Shown here piece by piece: positions 16,539 to 25,542 of a stretch of 64,000 nt of DNA. Where the stretch lies: positions 1-64,000 of the forward strand of contig NZ_JBHVAL010000001.1 of assembly GCF_042667405.1 (NCBI RefSeq), written 5' to 3'. The number at the start of each line of letters is the position of its first letter. Position 1 is the stretch's first letter. The position numbers were made by a program, and so were the translations under genes. This DNA is from Arthrobacter sp042667405 (GTDB lineage: Bacteria > Actinomycetota > Actinomycetes > Actinomycetales > Micrococcaceae). The notes under the pieces were generated by a model that did not search any database, was not told the DNA's origin, and was given only the letters and a program-made list of their open reading frames with translations.

Positions 16539-17252
16539 TTAGTTCCGGTTCCAGCCGTACTCGTTCTCCGGCCGGCCGGGAGTGCCGTAGCGGGGCGCCC
16601 TGGTTACTGTCCCGGCGTCGGCAAGGTACTCCAGGTACCTTCGGGCCGTGACCCTGGACATGCCCAGTGCGTCCATGACTTCGCTGGCGGAGACAGCATC
16701 CTGCCGCGCCCGCACCAGGTCCTTCACTGCTTCCAACGTCGAGCCGGAAAGGCCTTTGGGCAGCGGCAGTTCCGTCGGAGCGCGGAGGCTGGCGAACGCC
16801 TGGTCCACATCGCTTTGCGACGCGCCTGCCTTGGAGATCCCGGACAGTGAACCTGCCAGCTGTTCCCGGAAGGTCCTGTAGCTGCGGAGCTTGTCGGCAA
16901 ACGTTGCGTACGTGAAGGGCTTGATGAGGTACTGCACGACGCCGATGGAGACGGCGCTGCGGACGATGTTCAGTTCGCGCACAGCGGTGATGGCGATGAT
17001 GTCGGCAAAGACGCCCGCAGAGCGCATCCGGCGTGCGACATCAAGGCCGTGCAAGTCTGGAAGGTTCATGTCCAGCAGGACCAGGTCAACAGGGGAGCCC
17101 GAGGCCGCGAACTCGCCGAGGATTCGCAGCGCCGATTGTCCATCCGGCGCTGTTCCCACCAGGGTGAACCCGTCCAAACGGCCCACGTAGACCGAATGTG
17201 CATCCGATGCTATGGGCTCGTCCTCGACAACCAGGACGCGGATCTCTGTCAT
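16539..17252 (-). CDS. Response regulator, CitB/DcuR type
   Basis: The 237-aa protein has a receiver domain with acidic pocket E10-D11-E12, phospho-acceptor D61 in LLLDMNLPD and a conserved Lys in the IKPF motif near residue 112. The C-terminal part ends in a winged HTH (ASEVMDALGMSRVTARRYLEYL, about 190-211), the CitB/DctR architecture. It overlaps the kinase gene upstream by 4 bp, so the pair is co-translated. Its likely target is the divergent dctA promoter 1.7 kb away. Confidence 0.92.
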   Translation of the reverse strand: MTEIRVLVVEDEPIASDAHSVYVGRLDGFTLVGTAPDGQSALRILGEFAASGSPVDLVLLDMNLPDLHGLDVARRMRSAGVFADIIAITAVRELNIVRSAVSIGVVQYLIKPFTYATFADKLRSYRTFREQLAGSLSGISKAGASQSDVDQAFASLRAPTELPLPKGLSGSTLEAVKDLVRARQDAVSASEVMDALGMSRVTARRYLEYLADAGTVTRAPRYGTPGRPENEYGWNRN

Positions 17253-18895
17253 GCTTTCTCTTCCTCGGGAGCGGGCGCGGGCAGCACAACATGGAACTGC
17301 GCGCCGCCGGGATTGCTGATGGTCATCGTACCGTTGAGACGCTGGACGGCTTGCCGCACCAAGGCCAGGCCCACGCCCCGGCCATGGGCGCTGCCGGAGG
17401 TGCCATCGGGGGACTTTGTGCTGAATCCATACTGCAGTACGTCGTCGATCGACGACGGATCGATGCCTCCGCCCGAATCGCGGACCGTGAATTCGACGGC
17501 GGAAGCACCGGCGTCGACCTCCAACTCAACCTGCCTCGGGAAATCGCCGGCAGCCGCGGCGTCGATCGCATTGTCCAGCAGGTTTCCCAGGATGGTGACG
17601 AGATCCTGGATCTCCAGCCCCCGGACGCCGCCGCTGCCCGAGGTTCGGACCACCAGTTCCACGCCACGCTCGTGCGCCTCGGCTGCCTTGCCCATCACCA
17701 ACGCGCTCATCACGGGTTCGTCCACCGACGCCACCATGTCATCGGTGAGTTGTTGGCTCAACTCCAGGTCCTTGGTGGCAAAGTCGAGGGCCTGCGGGGT
17801 GCGGCCGAGTTCCAGCAAGGAAACAATCATGTGCAGCCGGTTGGCATGTTCATGGGTCTGGGCGCGCAGGGCATCCGAGAGCGTTTTCATAGTCTGCAGT
17901 TCGGTGCCCAGCGACTCGATTTCCGTGCGGTCCCTGATGGTCGCCACCGTGCCGTAGACCGCCGGTTTCTGCCGGCTGCGCGCGGGCACCGGACCGATGG
18001 CCGGGGCCTGGTTGACCACCAAAATACGGGAGCCGGTGAGGTGGATCTCGTCGTGGGCGGGCCGGCCGGATTCAAAAAGTGTCCGCAAGCTCCCGTCGAA
18101 AGGAAGCTCCGTCAGCTTGGGGGCGGCCTCAGGTGAGCGGTCGGCGTCGGAGGGTTCCAAACCCAGCAACTCCGCCGCTTGGTCGTTGTACATCACGGCT
18201 TTGCCGCGTGTATCGACGAGTATCACGCCTTCGCGCACCGAGTGCAGGACTGATTCGTAGTAGGCGAACAATTGCGCCAACTGCTCCGGCCCCCAGCCGC
18301 GGGTGACTGAACGCAGGTAGCGTCCCAGCAGCCATGCTGCGAAAGACCCAAAAGCCAACACCACCAGGGCAATGCTGCCAATGACGCCCAGGCGGTCAGC
18401 CACATCGGTGTCCACCGTACGCACCGTGACTCCGGCGGCGACCAAAGCTTTGATGGAACCATCCGGAGCCCTGACAGGTGCAATAGTGCGGACCGAGGGG
18501 CCCAATGTTCCGGCAGTGACTTCAGTGAAGGTTTCTCCCCGCAGCGCAGGGTCGATGGTGCCGATGTATGGCTTGCCCAGTTCCTCGGTCTTGGGGTGGG
18601 TCCACCGGGTGCGGTCCGGGGCCATGATCGTAATGAAGTCTGCGTCAGCGTCGTGCATGACCTTCAGAGCGTAGGGCTGCAGGACTTCCGAGGGGTTGGC
18701 AGTTGCGGCAGCGTCGAGCACCAGCGGGTTGTTGGCGATGGACGTGGCAAGAGCCAGCATCCGGCCGCCGGCATTGTCGTAGGCCCTGTCCCTGGCCTCC
18801 ACCACGGAAAAGGTCCCAAAGACCGCCGTCATCACCAGGACGAACAGCAGGTTTGCCACAAACAATCGGCGGGCAATGCTCCAGTTGTGAAACAC
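17249..18895 (-). CDS. Sensor histidine kinase, CitA/DcuS type
   Basis: The 548-aa membrane kinase has one N-terminal transmembrane segment (about 10-30), a periplasmic PAS-like sensor (RAYDNAGGRMLALATSIA...), a second transmembrane segment (IGSIALVVLAFGSF), a cytoplasmic PAS, the phospho-acceptor region with HEHANRLH, and an ATPase domain with NLLDNAIDAA and GRGVGLALV. GTG 18895 is chosen because ggagg lies 5 bp upstream and the protein then starts with a short basic end before the first membrane segment; longer frames (to 18964) invade the dctA promoter region. By family it probably senses C4-dicarboxylates or citrate. Confidence 0.9.
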   Translation of the reverse strand: MFHNWSIARRLFVANLLFVLVMTAVFGTFSVVEARDRAYDNAGGRMLALATSIANNPLVLDAAATANPSEVLQPYALKVMHDADADFITIMAPDRTRWTHPKTEELGKPYIGTIDPALRGETFTEVTAGTLGPSVRTIAPVRAPDGSIKALVAAGVTVRTVDTDVADRLGVIGSIALVVLAFGSFAAWLLGRYLRSVTRGWGPEQLAQLFAYYESVLHSVREGVILVDTRGKAVMYNDQAAELLGLEPSDADRSPEAAPKLTELPFDGSLRTLFESGRPAHDEIHLTGSRILVVNQAPAIGPVPARSRQKPAVYGTVATIRDRTEIESLGTELQTMKTLSDALRAQTHEHANRLHMIVSLLELGRTPQALDFATKDLELSQQLTDDMVASVDEPVMSALVMGKAAEAHERGVELVVRTSGSGGVRGLEIQDLVTILGNLLDNAIDAAAAGDFPRQVELEVDAGASAVEFTVRDSGGGIDPSSIDDVLQYGFSTKSPDGTSGSAHGRGVGLALVRQAVQRLNGTMTISNPGGAQFHVVLPAPAPEEEKA

Positions 18896-19033
18896 AAGGA
18901 CCTCCATGACCAATATGACCGCAACGGTGATGTATGTCACCCACGGCTCAATGATGGATATCACACAAGGGCAGCGGATTGGACATCAGTGCAGGACCGC
19001 AGCGCCTTACACAGTATCCAGAAGGAGAATCCC
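18896..19033. promoter_or_regulatory. divergent promoter region, two-component system / dctA
   Basis: This 138-bp gap separates the kinase gene (minus) from dctA (plus), so it must hold both promoters and the probable binding site of the response regulator. On the plus side acagtatcc near 19011-19019 could be a -10 region, and agaaggag (19019-19026) is the dctA ribosome binding site. No clear repeat was identified. Confidence 0.5.
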
Positions 19034-20380
19034 ATGACCTCTCAACGAGGAGAGTCGGCAGTAGCTGCCAAAAGTGGACGCAAGGGACTCGACAAGTCGC
19101 ATTACCTGTACATCGCGGTCATCCTGGCCGTAGTGCTCGGCGCTGTCGTTGGACTCGTGTTCCCGGAGGTCGGAAAGTCACTCAAGCCGTTGGGGGACGG
19201 TTTCATCAAACTGATCAAGATGATGATCGCCCCGGTGATCTTCTGCACTATCGTGCTGGGCATCGGTTCCATCGCGAAGGCCGCAACGGTCGGCAAGGTC
19301 GGAGGCCTGGCGCTGGGTTACTTCGTGGCCATGTCCACCTTCGCGCTCGCCATCGGCCTGGTGGTCGGTAACCTCATCCACCCCGGTGAAGGCCTGAAGC
19401 TGACCCCGTACGATCCCAACAAGAAGGCGGCCACGGACAGCACCGTGGACTTCCTCCTCGGCATCATCCCCGGTGACATCCCCGTCCTGCCCACGCTGCT
19501 CGCAGCCATCCTGGTCGGATTCGCCCTCCAGAAGATGGGCAAGCAGGGCCAGCCCATCCTGAACGCCATCGGCCACGGCCAGCGCCTGGTCTTCCGTATT
19601 CTGATCATGATCATGTGGCTGGCCCCGGTCGGCGCCTTTGGTGCCATTGCAGCCGTCGTGGGTGCAACCGGCGCCCAGGCAATCCTGAGCATGTTCACCT
19701 TGATGGTGGCCTTCTACATCACCTGTGCGCTGTTCATCGTGGTGATCCTGGGGACCCTGCTCCGTGCAGTCGCCGGCGTCAACATCTTCCGCCTCATGAA
19801 GTACCTGGCGCGCGAATACCTGCTGATCTTCTCCACTTCCTCCTCTGAGGCAGCACTTCCGCGCCTGATCGCCAAGATGGAACACCTGGGCGTCTCCAAG
19901 CCGGTCGTAGGCGTCACCGTTCCCACGGGCTACTCCTTCAACCTGGACGGCACCGCCATTTACCTGACCATGGCTTCACTGTTCGTCGCCAACGCCATGG
20001 GCACTCCGCTTGACCTCGGCGCGCAGATCTCCCTGCTGGTGTTCATGATCATCGCGTCCAAGGGCGCCGCAGGCGTCACGGGTGCCGGACTGGCCACCCT
20101 CGCCGCCGGGCTCCAGGCACACAAGCCCGAACTCCTTGGTGGGGTAGGCATGATCGTGGGAATCGACCGCTTCATGTCTGAAGCCCGGGCCCTGACCAAC
20201 TTCACCGGCAACGCGGTTGCCACGGTGCTCATCGGTACCTGGGTCAAGGAGATCGACAACGGCCAGATCGAGCGTGTCCTGTCCGGAAGCGAGCCGTTCG
20301 ACGAGCAGACGATGATCGCCCACGGCGGTGACGCGGAGGCCGACACCGAGCCCGAAACCCGCGCGAAGGCGACCGTTTAG
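19034..20380 (+). CDS. dctA: C4-dicarboxylate:proton/sodium symporter DctA
   Basis: The 448-aa transporter of the DAACS family imports succinate, fumarate and malate. It shows the long hydrophobic segments and re-entrant loops of the family, with signature stretches FSTSSSEAALPRLI, GYSFNLDGTAIYLTMA and SKGAAGVTGAGL. The C-terminus is acidic. ATG 19034 has a strong Shine-Dalgarno. Divergent orientation from a CitA/CitB-type two-component system suggests dicarboxylate-induced expression. Confidence 0.95.
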   Translation: MTSQRGESAVAAKSGRKGLDKSHYLYIAVILAVVLGAVVGLVFPEVGKSLKPLGDGFIKLIKMMIAPVIFCTIVLGIGSIAKAATVGKVGGLALGYFVAMSTFALAIGLVVGNLIHPGEGLKLTPYDPNKKAATDSTVDFLLGIIPGDIPVLPTLLAAILVGFALQKMGKQGQPILNAIGHGQRLVFRILIMIMWLAPVGAFGAIAAVVGATGAQAILSMFTLMVAFYITCALFIVVILGTLLRAVAGVNIFRLMKYLAREYLLIFSTSSSEAALPRLIAKMEHLGVSKPVVGVTVPTGYSFNLDGTAIYLTMASLFVANAMGTPLDLGAQISLLVFMIIASKGAAGVTGAGLATLAAGLQAHKPELLGGVGMIVGIDRFMSEARALTNFTGNAVATVLIGTWVKEIDNGQIERVLSGSEPFDEQTMIAHGGDAEADTEPETRAKATV

Positions 20381-20406
20381 CGGTCCCTGCCCCAAGGCGC
20401 TCACGG

Positions 20407-20455
20407 ACGACGAAGGCCGGCACTCCCCATGTGCCGGCCTTCGTCGTTTCCTTTC
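20407..20455 (+). terminator. dctA terminator
   Basis: There is a perfect 17-bp inverted repeat (arms 20407-20423 and 20431-20447, cgaaggccggcac core) with a 7-base loop, followed by ttcctttcc. It begins 27 bp after the dctA stop. Confidence 0.88.
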
Positions 20456-20479
20456 CCGGAGATGGAAACTTTCACCGAA

Positions 20480-20506
20480 CCTTCGACCTCAACTAGAGGG
20501 TCAAGG
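20480..20506. promoter_or_regulatory. MerR-like dyad upstream of parA/scpAB
   Basis: The imperfect dyad ccttcgacctc-aacta-gagggtcaagg has 8 of 11 arm positions matching. A separate gaaactttc word lies just before it (20465-20473). Both elements have counterparts in the MerR region near 33708-33739. The gap from 20456 to 20634 otherwise shows only weak promoter matches. Confidence 0.35.
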
Positions 20507-20634
20507 CTCAAACATGGGACAAAGTCAAGTTCCCCGAATAACCGTGTCGGGGGCTGTAGCCTGAAGGAGTAGTAATGCTGTGGCCAGGGGGCGCAGCGGC
20601 AGGGAAGATCGTCGTCGAAAGAGTGGTTAGATAC

Positions 20635-21534
20635 GTGAGCATCGAACGGGGAACAGCTACGCTGGAAGGCGCTGGGCTCGATCTGGAAGACGCCGTCATG
20701 GGGCCCACGGGCCGCCCTCACCGCGAATTCCCGGAACCTGCCCCGCTTGCCTCCCATGGCCCGGCGCGGGTCATCGCAATGGTCAACCAAAAAGGTGGGG
20801 TTGGTAAAACAACGTCCACCATCAACCTCGCGGCTGCGCTCGCAGAGTACGGCCGGCGTGTCCTGCTGGTGGACTTCGACCCGCAGGGTGCTTTGTCGGC
20901 GGGGCTCGGGGCCAATCCTCATGAACTTGACCTCACCGTCTACAACGTCCTGATGGACCGCAAGGTGAACATCCGCGACGCCATCCAGCAGACCGGGGTG
21001 GAAGGCGTGGACCTCCTTCCGGCCAACATCGACCTCTCCGCCGCGGAAGTGCAGCTCGTTAATGAGGTCGCCCGGGAGCAGGTCCTGGATCGCGCACTCA
21101 AGAACGTTGAAGACGACTACGACGTCGTCCTCATTGACTGCCAGCCGTCGTTGGGCTTGTTGACCGTCAATGCGCTCACGGCAGCCCACGGTGTGATCAT
21201 CCCGTTGATCTGTGAGTTCTTTGCCCTGCGCGCCGTGGCCCTCCTGGTGGAAACCATCGAGAAAGTCCAGGACCGCTTGAACCCGCGCCTGCAGGTGGAC
21301 GGTGTCCTGGCCACCATGTACGACGCCCGCACCCTCCACAGCCGTGAAGTGATCTCCCGATTGGTGGAGGCTTTTGGCGACAAGGTCTTCGAGACGGTCA
21401 TCAAGCGCTCCATCAAGTTCGCGGACGCCACGGTGGCCGCCGAGCCGATCACCAGCTACGCCGGCAACCACATCGGTGCTGACGCCTACCGCCGTCTGGC
21501 CAAGGAACTTATCTCGCGCGGCGGCGCGCCCTAA
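20635..21534 (+). CDS. ParA-family ATPase of the scpAB locus
   Basis: The 299-aa protein has a deviant Walker A (NQKGGVGKTT at 51-60), switch I/II regions (VDFDPQG, VVLIDCQPSLG) and a C-terminal domain of ParA/Soj type, after a 45-residue non-conserved N-terminus. GTG 20635 is chosen; the frame is open to 20575, where the encoded residues look unlike protein. It is followed by scpA at 6 bp, the arrangement of Rv1708-Rv1709, so it probably works with the SMC-ScpAB condensin rather than with parB/oriC. Confidence 0.88.
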   Translation: MSIERGTATLEGAGLDLEDAVMGPTGRPHREFPEPAPLASHGPARVIAMVNQKGGVGKTTSTINLAAALAEYGRRVLLVDFDPQGALSAGLGANPHELDLTVYNVLMDRKVNIRDAIQQTGVEGVDLLPANIDLSAAEVQLVNEVAREQVLDRALKNVEDDYDVVLIDCQPSLGLLTVNALTAAHGVIIPLICEFFALRAVALLVETIEKVQDRLNPRLQVDGVLATMYDARTLHSREVISRLVEAFGDKVFETVIKRSIKFADATVAAEPITSYAGNHIGADAYRRLAKELISRGGAP

Positions 21535-21540
21535 CGGACA

Positions 21541-22425
21541 GTGGGACTGTCTTTCGCCCCGGCTCCGGAAACAGCGGCCGATGGGGAAACGCCCGACGCC
21601 GGATCCTCGGAGGCGCCCAAAGCGGGCTTTGAAGTCCGGCTGGCCAACTTCACCGGCCCGTTCGACCTCCTGCTGGGCCTGATTTCCAAGCACAAACTGG
21701 ACATCACCGAAGTGGCGTTGGCTACTGTCACCGATGAGTTCATCAAGTACATCCGCCGTCTCCAGGAACTGGGGGAGGACTGGGCGCTCGATGAGGCCAG
21801 TGAATTCCTGGTGATTGCCGCGACGTTGCTTGACCTGAAGGCAGCGCGTCTCCTGCCCGCGGGAGAGGTGGAGGACGCCGAGGACATCGCGCTCCTGGAA
21901 GCAAGGGATCTCTTGTTTGCCCGCCTCCTGCAGTACAAAGCCTTCAAGCAGGTCGCCGCAATCATGGGCGAAACCCTGGAGCAGGAAGGCCGGAGGTACC
22001 CCAGGCAGGTGGCCCTGGAGGCACACTTTGCAGCGATGCTTCCCGAGCTCGTATGGCGGCACACCCCCGAGCAATTCGGCGAGTTGGCGGCCAAAGCGCT
22101 CAAGCCCAAGGACGAGGCTCCTGCCGAAGTGGGCCTGGGCCACCTTCACGCCCCACCGGTCAGCGTCAAGGAGCAGGCCGGCATCATGGGACACCGGCTG
22201 AAGCTCGGAGCGCCCCTGTCTTTCCAAGTCCTGATCGGGGATGCGGAGACCACTTTGGTGGTGGTGGCGCGGTTCCTGGCCCTGTTGGAAATGTTCCGCG
22301 ACAGGGTGGTGGCCTTCGAACAGCCCCAACCGTTGGGTGAGTTGATGGTGCGCTGGACCGGCGACGATGCCGGGTGGGACAGCTCAACCTGGAGCGAAGA
22401 ATATGAGGCCGGCAGTAATGAATGA
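21541..22425 (+). CDS. scpA: Segregation and condensation protein A
   Basis: The 294-aa kleisin subunit links SMC heads. The family start motif is clear (FEVRLANFTGPFDLLLGLISKHKLDITEV, in parts, from about residue 30) and the C-terminal winged-helix region lies around 195-275. GTG 21541 gives a short acidic leader. The gene overlaps scpB. Confidence 0.92.
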   Translation: MGLSFAPAPETAADGETPDAGSSEAPKAGFEVRLANFTGPFDLLLGLISKHKLDITEVALATVTDEFIKYIRRLQELGEDWALDEASEFLVIAATLLDLKAARLLPAGEVEDAEDIALLEARDLLFARLLQYKAFKQVAAIMGETLEQEGRRYPRQVALEAHFAAMLPELVWRHTPEQFGELAAKALKPKDEAPAEVGLGHLHAPPVSVKEQAGIMGHRLKLGAPLSFQVLIGDAETTLVVVARFLALLEMFRDRVVAFEQPQPLGELMVRWTGDDAGWDSSTWSEEYEAGSNE

Positions 22426-23074
22426 AGAATCAGGAGCCCAAGACGGGCTGGCGGAGCTGGAAGAGCTGCCCGGCGGTGCCCGGGCTGCCTTGGAAGCCGT
22501 ACTGATGGTCATTGACCAGCCCGCCACGTCCGAAGAGCTGGCCGCAGGCCTTAACGTAACGGTCGCCGTCGTCGAGGATTTGCTGGAGGACCTGCAGCGG
22601 GAGTATAGCGGCTATACTGTTAAAGCCCCGGACGTGGATGCTGTCGGCTTTGCCGGTTCCAGCACTGCACCCCGGGGTTTTGAATTGCGGAACGTCGCCG
22701 GCGGGTGGCGGATCTATTCACGGTCGGATTTTGCCGACATCGTGGGCAGGTTCGTCCTCGAGGGGCAGACCACCAGGCTTACTCAGGCAGCGCTTGAAAC
22801 CCTGGCGGTCATTGCCTACCGGCAGCCGGTCTCCAGGGCCCGGGTTTCCGCCATTCGCGGCGTCAATGTCGATTCTGTGGTCAGGACCCTCACCCAGAGG
22901 GGTTTGATCGAGGACTCCGGAACGGATCCCGAATCGGGGGCTCTCTTGTACCGGACCACCTCGTATTTCCTGGAACGAATGGGCATTGGATCGGTGGCTG
23001 AACTGCCACAGCTCTCGCCGCACCTTCCAGGCCTGGAAGGAATTGACGAGTACTACGACGCAAGCCGGATGTAG
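22403..23074 (+). CDS. scpB: Segregation and condensation protein B
   Basis: The 223-aa protein has two tandem winged-helix domains, with ALEAVLMVIDQPAT near the start and the conserved ETLAVIAYRQPVSRARV and IRGVNVDSVVRTL blocks. ATG 22403 is preferred because ggag lies 8 bp upstream; ATG 22418 (sequence MNEESG) is the alternative. Either start overlaps the end of scpA, implying translational coupling and fixed stoichiometry. Confidence 0.92.
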   Translation: MRPAVMNEESGAQDGLAELEELPGGARAALEAVLMVIDQPATSEELAAGLNVTVAVVEDLLEDLQREYSGYTVKAPDVDAVGFAGSSTAPRGFELRNVAGGWRIYSRSDFADIVGRFVLEGQTTRLTQAALETLAVIAYRQPVSRARVSAIRGVNVDSVVRTLTQRGLIEDSGTDPESGALLYRTTSYFLERMGIGSVAELPQLSPHLPGLEGIDEYYDASRM

Positions 23075-23226
23075 CCGCGTGCTCCTGCGGGCTGTGCGAT
23101 ACAACTTCATACTGATTCAGGGCACCTTAGCAAGGTGCGCAGCAACAAGGGGCAGACGATGTCTGCCCGGCTGGCTAGTGTTGATTGCAGCACTCAATGC
23201 CGGCCATCACTACACAAGGACGGGTC

Positions 23227-24432
23227 ATGACACAGGCGGGACGCCAGAGTTCACCACGTAACGGTTCGGGACGCAACAGCTCCGGACGCAATGCAGGCCA
23301 GGGCGGTACAGGCCGCTCCAGCGGCGGCGGCTTTTCCGGCCGCAGCGCCGGCGCCGGCAAGCGCAACTTCACCCAGGGGGAGGGCCGCCCCTTCAAAGCT
23401 TCGAAGCCTCGCGAAGCCGCGCCCTTCGATGCCGACAACCCCACAACGGCCGAGGACTACAACCGCGGACAGGCGGCACGTTCTGCCAAGCCGTTCCGCA
23501 AGCCCGGCTCCAACAAGCCAGGCTTCGGCAAGGCCCCGGGTACCCCCGGTGCCTTGAAGCCCAAGCCGAAGCAAGCCAAGCAGTTCGGGTCGAAGGCCTT
23601 CGGCAGCGAGCGTTTCGGGCAGAACCTCGGCCCCGTTCGGAAGCCGGGACGCAATCGCGGACCCCGCCAGGAAGTTCCGCAGTCGGAACTTCACGACGCC
23701 GACGGCGTTCGCCTGCAGAAGGTCATGGCACAGGCCGGCGTTGCTTCCCGCCGAGTGTGCGAGGAAATGATCCTCGAGGGCCGCGTTGAGGTGGACGGTG
23801 TTGTCACCACAGAGCTCGGAATGCGCGTTGACCCCACTGCTGCCGTGATCCACGTTGATGGCATCCGGATCCAGCTGGACGAGACCCTCGTCTACATGGT
23901 GTTCAACAAGCCCAAGGGCGTTGTCTCCACCATGGAGGACCCTGAGGGCCGCCCGTGCATCAGCGACTTCCTCAAGAACAACAAAAACAAGGGCGAACGC
24001 CTGTTCCACGTCGGACGCCTTGATGTCGCCACCGAGGGACTTCTGCTGCTGACAAACGACGGCGAACTCGCCAACCGTTTGACGCACCCTTCCTACGAGG
24101 TACCCAAGACGTACCTGGTCCAGGTCCGTGGTCCGTTCCCCCAAGGCGTCGGCACCAAGCTGAAGAACGGCGTTGAGCTTGAAGACGGCGTGGCAGCCGT
24201 TGACTCCTTCCGCCTGGTCGATTCCACCCCCGGTCACGTCCTGATCGAGGTTGTCCTCCACTCCGGCAAGAACCGTATTGTGCGCCGTATGTTCGACGCC
24301 GTCGGGTTCCCGGTTGAACGGCTTGTCCGCGTCAAGGTTGGCCCCATTGGCCTGGGTGACCAGCGCCAGGGAAGCATCCGCAACCTCGGCAGGCAGGAAG
24401 TCGGACACCTCCTGGCATCTGTGGGGCTCTAG
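23227..24432 (+). CDS. rluB: Pseudouridine synthase, RluB/RsuA family
   Basis: The 401-aa enzyme has a basic, disordered Gly/Ser/Arg/Lys/Pro-rich N-terminus of about 155 residues, then an S4 domain (VRLQKVMAQAGVASRR, from about 161) and the catalytic domain with Asp266 in GRLDVATEGLLLLTNDG. It isomerises a uridine of 23S (RluB) or 16S (RsuA) rRNA; the family cannot be split safely here. ATG 23227 has aagga 6 bp upstream. The long tail is absent from E. coli RsuA and may help RNA binding. Confidence 0.9.
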   Translation: MTQAGRQSSPRNGSGRNSSGRNAGQGGTGRSSGGGFSGRSAGAGKRNFTQGEGRPFKASKPREAAPFDADNPTTAEDYNRGQAARSAKPFRKPGSNKPGFGKAPGTPGALKPKPKQAKQFGSKAFGSERFGQNLGPVRKPGRNRGPRQEVPQSELHDADGVRLQKVMAQAGVASRRVCEEMILEGRVEVDGVVTTELGMRVDPTAAVIHVDGIRIQLDETLVYMVFNKPKGVVSTMEDPEGRPCISDFLKNNKNKGERLFHVGRLDVATEGLLLLTNDGELANRLTHPSYEVPKTYLVQVRGPFPQGVGTKLKNGVELEDGVAAVDSFRLVDSTPGHVLIEVVLHSGKNRIVRRMFDAVGFPVERLVRVKVGPIGLGDQRQGSIRNLGRQEVGHLLASVGL

Positions 24433-24435
24433 GGC

Positions 24436-25542
24436 ATGTCTGCATTCGGTACGCACGGCCGGGGCCACCTTGATGGCCCGGTCGTCGTTCTCGGCACGGG
24501 GCTGCTGGGTGCCAGCATTGGCCTCGGCCTGCGCGGCCGCGGGGTTCCGGTCTTTCTTTTCGATCCCTCGCCCACCAACCAGGCGGTCGCGGTGGACATC
24601 GGGGCGGGCCGGCCTTTGGCGGAGCTGGGCGAAGAACCCCAGCTGGTAGTCGTTGCTGCCCCTCCTGACGTAACGGCCGACGTCGTGCAAAAGGCTTTGT
24701 CCGACTACCCGGCTGCCGTCGTGGTGGACATCGCCAGCGTCAAGGCGACGATCCTCGCCCAATTACGTGAGCGTGGAGTGGACCTCGCCCGGTACGTGGG
24801 GACACACCCCATGGCCGGGCGGGAAAAGTCCGGGCCGGTTGCGGCCAGGGGCGAACTCTTCACCTCCATGCCGTGGGTGCTCTGCCCCTCGGAGGAGACT
24901 TCCGATGCCGCTGTCCAGGTGGCCCGTTCGCTGGCAGGCGATCTCGGAGCGATAGTCTCCCAGTTCACAGCCGACGAACACGATGAAGCTGTTGCGCTGG
25001 TTTCGCACTTGCCGCAGATCATGTCATCGTTGCTGGCCAGCCGCCTGCAGGGTACGCCCTTGCACGCTCTTTCGCTGGCAGGCAATGGTCTCCGGGACAC
25101 CACGCGTATCGCCGCCAGTGATCCGACCCTTTGGGTGCAGATCCTCGGTGGCAATGCCAGCAAGGTGGTGTCCATCCTGCACGGTGTCCGTGAGGACCTG
25201 AACCGTTTGATCGGCACCTTGGAGGCACCGTCGGCGCCGGGCGCACGGCTCGACCTTGCCCAGCTGATCAGTGAAGGCAATGCCGGCCAGGCCAGAATCC
25301 CGGGCAAACACGGCGGTCCGCCGCAGGCGTACTCGTGGCTGACCATCCTGGTGGATGACAAGCCCGGGCAGATCGCGCAGTTGCTCACGGAGATCGGCGA
25401 GATCGGCGTGAACCTCGAAGACTTGAGGCTGGACCATTCGTCTGGACAGAACGTGGGCATGGTGGAGCTTTCCGTGCTTCCCAGCAAGCATGACCTCCTT
25501 GTTGAAGCTTTGACTGACCGTGGATGGCGGGTACTCCAGTAA
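24436..25542 (+). CDS. tyrA: Prephenate dehydrogenase
   Basis: The 368-aa enzyme of tyrosine synthesis oxidises and decarboxylates prephenate with NAD. It has the nucleotide motif VLGTGLLGASIGLGL near residues 18-32, catalytic-region blocks THPMAGREKSGP and EHDEAVALVSHLPQ, and a C-terminal ACT-type domain (TILVDDKPGQIAQLLTEIGEI) that could mediate feedback inhibition. It starts 3 bp after rluB and its stop overlaps the cmk start by one base. Confidence 0.93.
   Translation: MSAFGTHGRGHLDGPVVVLGTGLLGASIGLGLRGRGVPVFLFDPSPTNQAVAVDIGAGRPLAELGEEPQLVVVAAPPDVTADVVQKALSDYPAAVVVDIASVKATILAQLRERGVDLARYVGTHPMAGREKSGPVAARGELFTSMPWVLCPSEETSDAAVQVARSLAGDLGAIVSQFTADEHDEAVALVSHLPQIMSSLLASRLQGTPLHALSLAGNGLRDTTRIAASDPTLWVQILGGNASKVVSILHGVREDLNRLIGTLEAPSAPGARLDLAQLISEGNAGQARIPGKHGGPPQAYSWLTILVDDKPGQIAQLLTEIGEIGVNLEDLRLDHSSGQNVGMVELSVLPSKHDLLVEALTDRGWRVLQ

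Noticed and set aside
20401..22329. Long minus-strand frame opposite parA and scpA
   Set aside because: It covers two well supported genes and a terminator; the translation is unlike any protein family.
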